Source: Anatilimnocola aggregata
GTDB taxonomy: Bacteria > Planctomycetota > Planctomycetia > Pirellulales > Pirellulaceae
Length of the DNA stretch: 64,000 nt
Reading direction: 5' to 3'
Assembly: GCF_007747655.1 (NCBI RefSeq)
Contig: NZ_CP036274.1
Span: forward strand, 3,348,001 to 3,412,000
Shown: piece after piece, positions 44,589 through 51,893 of the stretch
Layout of the letters: each line of letters opens with the position of its first letter
Numbering within the stretch: the stretch's first letter is position 1
Notes under the pieces: model-generated
The model's database searches: none
Told to the model about the DNA's origin: nothing
The model's input: only the letters and a program-made list of their open reading frames with translations
Translations under genes and position numbers: made by a program

Positions 44589-45698
44589 ATGCGCCCCAAG
44601 CATTACGCCAATCATCATGTGCAGCCCACCCAGCAAGGGCGAACGCTCTCCGCTGCGTTGAGGGAGTTTCTGCCCGATCGTTCCTGGTCGCAGATTAAGA
44701 AGTTGATTTCGCAGCGACAGATTCAAGTGAACGGCAATTTGTGCTTGGAAGAAGGACGCAAGGTCAAGCCGGGCGATGTGATTCAGGTCTGGGAGCATCC
44801 GCTGCCGCCACCCGTCGATGAGCAAAGCGTCCGCGTTAGGTATGCCGATCAACATTTGGTGATTGTCGAGAAGCCGGCAGGTATCACCACGCTTCGGCAT
44901 GCCGAAGAGCGGAACTGGTCGGCCGATCGCAAGCGGCGACAACCGACGCTCGATGAACTTGTGCCTCGCGCGCTGGCCAAACATCTGGGCTGGAAGCTGG
45001 AAGATACTCGTCCGCAGCCCAAGCGACTTCCTCCCAAGCGAGGTCGTAAGGAGCATCGGCACTTGTATCAGTCGGAGCAAGTCAAGTTGCCTCAAGTGCG
45101 TGCGGTCCATCGGCTCGACCGCGATACCAGCGGGCTGATGGTCTTCGCCCGCACTCAGCAAGCCGAGACGGCGCTCATTCGACTGTTCAGCAGGCATCGC
45201 ATTCAGCGGGCCTATCTGGCCGTTGCCCATGGCAAGGTGCCAAGCGCAACAATTGAGACCATGCTCGTTCGCGATCGTGGCGACGGCTTACGCGGCAGTG
45301 TGATCGACTCGGAACCGCCTGCGGAAGTGGTGGAAGGGAATGAACCGCAACAAGCGATCACCCATGTGAAGCCGCTCGAACAGATTGGCAACTATTCGCT
45401 TATCGAGTGCCGGCTTGAGACGGGCCGTACCCATCAGATTCGCATTCACCTTGCCGAACGAGGGCACATGCTCTGCGGCGAGAAGACCTACACGCACGCG
45501 CTTGGTGGTCGCCCGCAAGCAGATCCCAGCGGAGCGCCGCGGCAAGCGTTGCATGCTGCCGAGTTAGGTTTTGTCCACCCGCAAAGTGGCGAGACGATTC
45601 TCGTCAAATCTTCCCTCCCACCCGATCTTCAGCAATGGCTGGTCCGACTGCGTAAACAAGCCTCCACACCCTCCGAAAGTCCCACGCATGAAACCTGA
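44589..45698 (+). CDS. RluD-type pseudouridine synthase
   Basis: The 369-residue protein has an S4 RNA-binding domain at residues 15-75 (SAALREFLPDRSWSQIKKLI, QVNGNLCLEEGRKVKPGDVI) followed by the RluA/RluD catalytic domain. The catalytic Asp lies in VRAVHRLDRDTSGLMVF near residue 183. Other marks are AYLAVAHG, SLIECRLETGRTHQIRIHL and RQALHAAELGFVHP. A basic insertion of about 65 residues before the catalytic loop (PKRLPPKRGRKEHRH) is longer than in E. coli RluD. It modifies uridines in rRNA or tRNA; the exact site cannot be told. Its last 11 bases overlap the next gene. Confidence 0.92.
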   Translation: MRPKHYANHHVQPTQQGRTLSAALREFLPDRSWSQIKKLISQRQIQVNGNLCLEEGRKVKPGDVIQVWEHPLPPPVDEQSVRVRYADQHLVIVEKPAGITTLRHAEERNWSADRKRRQPTLDELVPRALAKHLGWKLEDTRPQPKRLPPKRGRKEHRHLYQSEQVKLPQVRAVHRLDRDTSGLMVFARTQQAETALIRLFSRHRIQRAYLAVAHGKVPSATIETMLVRDRGDGLRGSVIDSEPPAEVVEGNEPQQAITHVKPLEQIGNYSLIECRLETGRTHQIRIHLAERGHMLCGEKTYTHALGGRPQADPSGAPRQALHAAELGFVHPQSGETILVKSSLPPDLQQWLVRLRKQASTPSESPTHET

Positions 45699-46791
45699 AC
45701 GCCTGAGCCGCCGCACATTTCAAACTGCTGCCGCAGCTTCCTTCGCCTTGGCTGCTACCGGTAACTCATTTTTGTCACCGGCACCTGCTGCCGAGGAGAA
45801 GAAGACTGAAGCGGAAAAGCTCCAGGTTCACGCTTGGGAGCGAGACAGTCGCAATCCGGTGCTGCCCCCGGGCGGCTTTGAGTTCGACAAAACCTGCTGC
45901 ATGAATCCGTTCGTGCTGCGGCGCGACGACGAGTACTGGCTGTATTACGCCGGTGGCGATGCCGGCGGCCGGCGGCGAATTTGCCTCGCGATTGCCAAGG
46001 TGAACGACCTGTCGAAATGGGAACGCAAAGGCCCGCTGTTCGATCTGGGTGGTAAAGGCGCATTCGATGAAAGTTGGTGTGTACTGCCTTGCGTCCATCG
46101 CGTCGGCGATCGCTGGCACATGTACTACACCGGCCGCAGCACCAAGGCTGGTGTCGGTTTGCAAGCCTTCTGGGGAATGGGCCTGGCCACCAGCGATGAT
46201 CTGCTGACCTGGAAGAAGCACTCTACCGATCCCATCATGACCGGCGACGGCTTCGACCAATGGCCAGGCAACAAAGGCATTGCCGGGGGTGGTCGGATCA
46301 TCGAGATTCCTCAAGAATCGGGCCCACCGCTGCTGCGGATGCACTACACCCTGCCGACCGGAACACCCAGCAAGGATCTGAAAATCGATCAGGCGAAGCA
46401 CTCGGTCATTGCGCATTCGAAGGACGGCATTACTTGGACCGACAAGCGACATGTGCTGGGCCCGCGCCTCGATGCCCCTTATGAAAACGCGGCGACCATT
46501 GCGCTCAACGTATGGAAGACGAAGACACGCTGGCGCGCCATCTATGCCGGCATCGGCACCAAGTTCGGTGCGTATAGCATTTGCGAAGCGGTAAGCGACG
46601 ACGGTCTCACCTGGCAGCGGGGCGAGCCAGGCGAAAATTTGGCTTTGGCTCCCCAAGGCAAAGGCTGGGAAGCGCGCATGACGGAGTATCCCAATGTGAT
46701 TCAAGAAGGGGAAAACCTGCGGCTCTTCTATTGCGGCAACGGTTACGGTGCCACCGGCATCGGGACCGCTGTGGCACCAATGTTAGATTAA
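45688..46791 (+). CDS. Tat-exported five-blade propeller glycosidase-like protein
   Basis: A Tat leader SRRTFQTAAAASFALAATG starts this 367-residue protein. The body has the repeating pattern of GH43/GH32/DUF377-type propellers: CCMNPFVLRRDDEYWLYYAG, WCVLPCVHRVGDRWHMYYTG, MGLATSDDLLTWKKHS, IAHSKDGITWTDK and AVSDDGLTWQRG. The Asp and Glu near DESWC may be catalytic, but this is unproven. It may act on plant or algal oligosaccharides. The start overlaps the pseudouridine synthase end by 11 nt in another frame. A monooxygenase pseudogene begins 2 nt after its stop. Confidence 0.85.
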   Translation: MKPERLSRRTFQTAAAASFALAATGNSFLSPAPAAEEKKTEAEKLQVHAWERDSRNPVLPPGGFEFDKTCCMNPFVLRRDDEYWLYYAGGDAGGRRRICLAIAKVNDLSKWERKGPLFDLGGKGAFDESWCVLPCVHRVGDRWHMYYTGRSTKAGVGLQAFWGMGLATSDDLLTWKKHSTDPIMTGDGFDQWPGNKGIAGGGRIIEIPQESGPPLLRMHYTLPTGTPSKDLKIDQAKHSVIAHSKDGITWTDKRHVLGPRLDAPYENAATIALNVWKTKTRWRAIYAGIGTKFGAYSICEAVSDDGLTWQRGEPGENLALAPQGKGWEARMTEYPNVIQEGENLRLFYCGNGYGATGIGTAVAPMLD

Positions 46792-46793
46792 CA

Positions 46794-47127
46794 ATGGCCA
46801 TGTTCGCCGCGACACCTCAGCCGCCGTATTACGCAGTGATCTTCACTTCGCAGCTTGCCGATCATGCGCCGGGCTATGACGAACTGGCTCGGCGGATGCT
46901 GGAACTGGCCGCGCAGCAGCCCGGCTATTTAGGGGTGGAGAGCGTGCGGGATGCCAGTGGAGCAGGGATTACCGTCTCGTACTGATCATCGCGCGAGAGC
47001 ATTGCCGCGTGGAAGCGGCAGGGCGAGCACGCGCTCGCGCAGCAACGGGGGCGCTCTGTTTTATCGCGATTATCGGCTCCGCATTAGCGTTGTTGAGAGT
47101 GAGTCGTCTCTTAAGAATCGTGATTAA
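46794..47127 (+). pseudogene. antibiotic biosynthesis monooxygenase (ABM) family pseudogene, stop plus frameshift
   Basis: The intact part reads PPYYAVIFTSQLADHAPGYD, then LARRMLELAAQQPGYLGVES and GAGITVSY, matching the ABM/dimeric barrel family of about 100 residues. A TGA at 46983-46985 stands exactly where the family has Trp (VSYW). Reading through it gives SSRESIAAWKRQGEHALAQQ, clearly homologous to the expected helix. Near 47055 the frame shifts, and the next frame gives FYRDYRLRISVVE to a stop at 47127, the normal C-terminus. Two lesions in a recognisable gene indicate recent decay. Sequencing error could explain one but less easily both. Confidence 0.8.
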
Positions 47128-47336
47128 CGACACGCAATCTCAGCATCGCTAGAAGCTGAGAAAATCTCTCGAATTCTCTGCGCAAATGCTTCGCAATAGC
47201 CGAAGGCGATGTCTAGAATGCCGCCTACTGCAAAACCCGTTTTGCCTGATTGCAGCCAAGCATTTCAACCGCTCAAGACGCAGCAACGTATCGCCAGCGA
47301 GAGCGGTCGAGCCAGCCACGATTCAGGAACCCGCCG

Positions 47337-48338
47337 ATGATTCTCGGTCGACGAAAGTTATTGTTGTTCGCAGTTGGAGGTGCCAGTGTCGGGCTCCTGC
47401 CCTGGCTCGCGACGCGCCGGCACTCCCCTGCCCTGTTCACGCGCACCGCTTGGGCGCTGGGCAGCGATGTGTCTCTCTCAGTCGCTGGGTTGGGCGAAGC
47501 GGCGGCCAATCGCGCATTGGATGCGGCATTTGCCGAGTTGGAAACAGTCGAACAAGTGATGAGCTTGTATCGGCCAGATAGCCAAATCAGCCTGCTCAAT
47601 CGCGATCGCAGGCTGCGCGATCCGCATCCGTACCTGTGCACGGTGTTGCAAACAGCGGCAGCAACTTCGCGAGCAACGGCCGGTGCGTTCGACATCAGCG
47701 TGCAGCCGCTCTGGGAAGTATGTGCTGCCGCAAAGCGCGCTGGCAAGTTGCCAACGGACGTGGAACTCGCTTGCGCGAAGCGAAAGATCAATTGGCAACG
47801 GATTGAAGTTGGCAGGGATCGCGTCGTGTTTCACGAACCGGTTGAAAGGATCACTCTCAACGGAATTGCTCAGGGATTTGCGCTGGATCGCGCGATCGCA
47901 GCGCTCAAGCAGCAAGGTGCGAAGAGCGCTTTGATCAATACGGGCGAGATCGGAAGTCTCGGCGACAAAGCAGTCGGTGATCCCTGGACTGCGGGCATTC
48001 AGCATCCGCGCGAGACAGACGCATATCTGGCGGTTGCCGATCTCGATGGCCGCGCGCTGGCCACTTCTGGCGACTATGAAACCGCTTTTTCGGCGGACTT
48101 CAGCCGCAATCACGTCTTCGATCCTCGCACCGGCGATTCGCCAACTGAACTCGCCAGCGTCAGCATCGTCGCCCCGACCGGATTGCAAGCTGACGCTTTG
48201 AGTACCGCTGCGATGGTGCTGGGCAAGTCCCGTACGTTGGAACTGATTGCCAGGCTGCCGAATGTCGACGCGCTGCTGGTCGATAAGGCGGGCCGCGCGT
48301 TTCAAACCGCGGGCTTTCCCGCGTCGGCAGTCGCTTAG
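47337..48338 (+). CDS. apbE: FAD:protein FMN transferase
   Basis: ApbE attaches FMN from FAD to Thr or Ser of target proteins on the outer face of the membrane. The 333-residue protein has an N-terminal anchor (KLLLFAVGGASVGLLPWLA), then ALGSDVSLSVAG, SLYRPDSQISLLNR (family SxxxxxSExxxLN block), GAFDISVQPLWE, ITLNGIAQGFALDRAI and ALINTGEIGSLG. The metal/FAD motif NHVFDPRTGDSP and GLQADALSTAAMVLG complete the family. It lies 36 nt before a gene for an FMN-binding-domain protein, its likely target, and the three-gene set runs on in the same direction. Confidence 0.95.
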   Translation: MILGRRKLLLFAVGGASVGLLPWLATRRHSPALFTRTAWALGSDVSLSVAGLGEAAANRALDAAFAELETVEQVMSLYRPDSQISLLNRDRRLRDPHPYLCTVLQTAAATSRATAGAFDISVQPLWEVCAAAKRAGKLPTDVELACAKRKINWQRIEVGRDRVVFHEPVERITLNGIAQGFALDRAIAALKQQGAKSALINTGEIGSLGDKAVGDPWTAGIQHPRETDAYLAVADLDGRALATSGDYETAFSADFSRNHVFDPRTGDSPTELASVSIVAPTGLQADALSTAAMVLGKSRTLELIARLPNVDALLVDKAGRAFQTAGFPASAVA

Positions 48339-48374
48339 AACGATCGCTTAAGAATCCTATCCGAAGGCATACCT

Positions 48375-49721
48375 ATGCTTCCCCAAATAAGAACCGCACT
48401 CTTGACTGTTTTGCTGGTCGCCACTTTCACATCGCTGGCAACTGCCGCCGACGTGATCGAGCTCTTGAGTGGTGCGAAGGTGACCGGCGAGATTGTGCTG
48501 CGCGATGATAAGAACGTCTACATCAAGGCGATTCTGAGCGGAGTGACATTCAACCGCACGTACGCACTGTCGAGCGTGCACGCCATTACCACCACCGATG
48601 GCACCCGAACTGTGATTAACGAAAAAGGGGCCGCTCCGGCCAAGGGACCGATCACGAAATCGGTCAGTCCGAAGGTCGCGGGCACCAGACCGGGAGTATC
48701 AACGAAGCAACAGGGAACGCGCGCCGAACTAGACGCGCTGATCGAGCGCGAAGGTCGCGCGCCCCCCGAATGGTTCGAGGCGACACCACTTAACTATCCG
48801 CAAACGCTCAACCTGGCGTTCGACCAGCCCGCGCCGATGTCGGGCTGGAACAATCAGAAGAACGTCACGCAGTTCCTGTGGGACATCGTCAATCCCAACC
48901 CGAATCGCTGGAAGGAAGGTGTGCGATTGATGCATCACCTGCTCACGATGCACAAGGACGATAAAGACAAGAGCGAAAGGATCATGCTCACACTCGCGGG
49001 CATGTATCACAATCTGCACGAAGATTACGCCCGTTCTGCGTTCTGGTATCGGGCCGCGGGAGTGGAACGCGATCCCACGAAGTCGCAGCAGTTCATGGCC
49101 AATTCAGCCACGCTGGCCGAGTGCTATTGGAAACTGGGTTACCCGGCCGAGGCGGTGAAGTTGATGGTCCGAACTCCGTCGACCTACGCCCAGATCAAGT
49201 TGCTGGGCGATATGGGCGAGACCGATCAAGCGATAAAACAATTGCAGCACTCGTTCACCCAGCAGCCCGAGGTTGCCTATCTCGCCGCAGGGGACGTCTG
49301 CCATGTGGCAGGGCGATACCGTGAGGCGCTGAACTATTATCAAAAGCTGCTCGATTTGCCAGTGCCAGCGAAACCCAACAACCGACTGGTCAAGAACCGG
49401 GCGCGGGCCTCGGCCAACGTTGCTGCGATCAAGGCATTCGAACTGTTCGATCTCAGCAAGGTGGCCGATGGAGATTATCAATCGGCCAGTCAGGGGTATG
49501 AGGGGCCGGTCGAAGTGAAAGTGAGTGTGAGTGGTGGCAAGATCACCACAGTCGCAGTTACGAATCATCGCGAGAAGCAATTTTACTCCGCGATTTCCGA
49601 CACTCCGCGGAAGATCATCGCCAAGCAAACCGTGCGTGGTATCGATACGACGAGCCACGCCACAATCACATCCGAAGCCATTGTAAATGCCACCGCCAAG
49701 GCCTTGGCAGGAAACAAGTAG
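48375..49721 (+). CDS. exported FMN-binding-domain protein, likely ApbE substrate
   Basis: A signal peptide (LLTVLLVATFTSLATAA) precedes three parts. Residues 25-80 form a small beta domain (VIELLSGAKVTGEIVLRDD). The middle is helical and TPR-like at about 190-350 (LTLAGMYHNLHEDYARSAFW, YREALNYYQKLLDLP). The C-terminal FMN-binding domain (residues 370-448) holds YEGPVEVKVSVSGGKITTVA and GIDTTSHATITSEAIVNAT. The flavinylation motif is normally S/TGATxS; here it reads SHATITS, with Gly replaced by His, so the acceptor Thr is inferred. It lies between apbE and the iron-sulfur gene with 36- and 6-nt gaps. Confidence 0.88.
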   Translation: MLPQIRTALLTVLLVATFTSLATAADVIELLSGAKVTGEIVLRDDKNVYIKAILSGVTFNRTYALSSVHAITTTDGTRTVINEKGAAPAKGPITKSVSPKVAGTRPGVSTKQQGTRAELDALIEREGRAPPEWFEATPLNYPQTLNLAFDQPAPMSGWNNQKNVTQFLWDIVNPNPNRWKEGVRLMHHLLTMHKDDKDKSERIMLTLAGMYHNLHEDYARSAFWYRAAGVERDPTKSQQFMANSATLAECYWKLGYPAEAVKLMVRTPSTYAQIKLLGDMGETDQAIKQLQHSFTQQPEVAYLAAGDVCHVAGRYREALNYYQKLLDLPVPAKPNNRLVKNRARASANVAAIKAFELFDLSKVADGDYQSASQGYEGPVEVKVSVSGGKITTVAVTNHREKQFYSAISDTPRKIIAKQTVRGIDTTSHATITSEAIVNATAKALAGNK

Positions 49722-49727
49722 CCACCC

Positions 49728-51887
49728 ATGCGGATCGATCACTTTCTCCCCTTCCTGAAAAAGGCGAAGAAGGGCGTTGTGCAGACACCGGTAGGACCGG
49801 TGACACAACTCGTTCGCCAGGCCTTACCTCGCCCGCTGTTTGCCGATCTCGAAACCGGCAAGCCGGGGCTAGTGCGCCGCTGGCTGAAGTGGATCGGCCC
49901 ATCTTGGCACTCCGCTCCGCTGCGGCGGATTGTGCAGGGAACTTGCCTGGCGTTGTTCCTGGTACTGTTCTTTTATGTTTGCTGGCCGTACACGGCGCGG
50001 CCGACTCGCAGTTGGACGAACTGGGTCGCGGCCGAAAACGATATTGAGAAGCGCGAAGTAAAGTTCCTGCGTGGCGAAGCAGAAGCGAATCCACCACGCG
50101 TGGGCGAGACGCTCTTTCTCGTTGATACTTCGCTGCCCGTCGAAGAGACAGCAACGGGTGGGGCCACTGCGGCACCGTTTGCAGTGATTCACGCGGCAGA
50201 GAAAGAATTAGTTCTGAAGGCAGTTGCCGCGCTACCGACCGAAGGACTTGCTCCGGGGCCCTGGTCGCTGCAGCAAAACCCGCCCGGGGCTTGGCCACGG
50301 CATTACACACAAGAATTGGCCCGCAAGGAAAAGATCTCGGCCGAGATCTTTCTAACGATTGATCCGCTGGTGAGTCTATCGACGGGAATTGCCTCGCGCT
50401 CTTGGATTTGGTCCCTGACCTCGGCTGCGGTGATTCTGCTGGTCTGTGTATTCATTCCCCGCGGCTTCTGCGGTTACCTGTGCCCTTTGGGCACCGTAAT
50501 CGATTTGTTCGATTGGAGCATCGCGCGGCGAGTGAAGCGATTTAACGTTCCCGAAGATGGGTGGTGGGTACACGTCAAGTATTACTTGTTGTTCGGCATT
50601 CTGGTCGCGGCCTGTTTTGGGGTGCTGATCTCCGGCTTCTTTGCCGCGATACCGGTTATCACGCGCGGGCTGCTGTTTACTATCTCGCCGCTGCAGACTG
50701 GCACGCTTAGGGGGTGGCACTTGGTGCCGCCGATGAACGTCGGGCATTGGTTATCGATTGGGCTCTTTTTCGCTGTGCTCGGACTTGGCTTTCTCAAGCC
50801 TCGCTTTTGGTGCAAGTATGTCTGCCCCAGCGGAGCCGTCTTCTCACTGGGCAATCTGTTTCGCGTGACGGAACGAAAGGTGGAAGACTCCTGCATCCAC
50901 TGCAACAAGTGCGTGGAGATCTGCCCGTTCGACGCAATCAAGCCCGACTTTACCACTCGCGTGACTGATTGCACGCTCTGCCAGACTTGCGGCGGCGTCT
51001 GTCCCACGCATGCGATCAAGTTCGTCGATCGCTTTAACTTGATTCAACTGAAGACCTACAACGACCCCCCCACGCACGAAACGGCTCTCGGTCGCCGTGG
51101 TTTTTTGGCAGCAGGGGTTGGTCTCGCGGCGGGTGCAGCTGGCGGATTGGCAGCCGCGGGAACAGCGACGGCCTTCGGTGCGAATGCGGCAAGCAAAGAT
51201 GGCTGGAAGCCGGTGCGTCCGCCGGGGAGTTTGCCCGAGCAGTCGTTTTTGCAAGCTTGCATTCGCTGTGGCGAGTGCTTCAAAGCGTGTCCGAACGACG
51301 TGCTGCATGCGATGGGCTTTCAGCAAGGCTTTGAAGGTTTGTGGACACCGCACGTCGCCGCCGATTGGGCGGGCTGCGAGTCGAGTTGCAACGCTTGTGG
51401 CCAGGTCTGCCCGACCGGAGCTATTCGCGCGATCCCGCTCGAAGAGAAAAAGGTCTGCCGAATTGGACTAGCCGAGTTGAACCTGCAAACATGCTTGCCC
51501 CATGCAGGGAAAGAAGCTTGTCAGCTGTGCGTCGACGAATGCGTGCATGCCGGCTACAACGCCATCGAGTTCACGCGCGTGCGCACCGAAGTGGATGGCG
51601 ATGGCAATCCCGTCGAAGATAGTGGTTTCATCGCGCCGGTCGTTCTCGCCGACAAATGCGTTGGCTGCGGACTTTGCCAGACGCGCTGCTACGGCATCAA
51701 TGTCCTCGATAAGAGGCTGCTCACCGAGTCTGCGATAATTATTCGCGCTGGTGAAGGGAAGGAAGATCGCCTGCAGAGCGGGTCTTACCTCGCGTTGCGC
51801 GCTGCGGAAGAAAAGGCCCGCGATGAGCAACAGCAGAAAAACTCTTCGCAGCCTGGCGAAAACTACTTGCCGGATTTTCTGAAGTAA
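49728..51887 (+). CDS. NapH-NapG-like fused membrane iron-sulfur protein
   Basis: This 719-residue protein joins two electron-transfer modules. The first (1-450) has membrane segments and NosR/NapH-type motifs CGYLCPLG and WCKYVCPSG, then two ferredoxin-type sites CIHCNKCVEICP and CTLCQTCGGVCP. A twin-arginine-like segment follows (LGRRGFLAAGVGLAAGAAGG, near 460). The second module has CIRCGECFKACP, CESSCNACGQVCP, CQLCVDECVH and CVGCGLCQTRCY, like NapG/MauM. It should pass electrons across the membrane to the flavinylated partner encoded 6 nt upstream. No reductase gene that would be the final acceptor is in this operon. Confidence 0.93.
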   Translation: MRIDHFLPFLKKAKKGVVQTPVGPVTQLVRQALPRPLFADLETGKPGLVRRWLKWIGPSWHSAPLRRIVQGTCLALFLVLFFYVCWPYTARPTRSWTNWVAAENDIEKREVKFLRGEAEANPPRVGETLFLVDTSLPVEETATGGATAAPFAVIHAAEKELVLKAVAALPTEGLAPGPWSLQQNPPGAWPRHYTQELARKEKISAEIFLTIDPLVSLSTGIASRSWIWSLTSAAVILLVCVFIPRGFCGYLCPLGTVIDLFDWSIARRVKRFNVPEDGWWVHVKYYLLFGILVAACFGVLISGFFAAIPVITRGLLFTISPLQTGTLRGWHLVPPMNVGHWLSIGLFFAVLGLGFLKPRFWCKYVCPSGAVFSLGNLFRVTERKVEDSCIHCNKCVEICPFDAIKPDFTTRVTDCTLCQTCGGVCPTHAIKFVDRFNLIQLKTYNDPPTHETALGRRGFLAAGVGLAAGAAGGLAAAGTATAFGANAASKDGWKPVRPPGSLPEQSFLQACIRCGECFKACPNDVLHAMGFQQGFEGLWTPHVAADWAGCESSCNACGQVCPTGAIRAIPLEEKKVCRIGLAELNLQTCLPHAGKEACQLCVDECVHAGYNAIEFTRVRTEVDGDGNPVEDSGFIAPVVLADKCVGCGLCQTRCYGINVLDKRLLTESAIIIRAGEGKEDRLQSGSYLALRAAEEKARDEQQQKNSSQPGENYLPDFLK

Positions 51888-51893
51888 CTCGCC

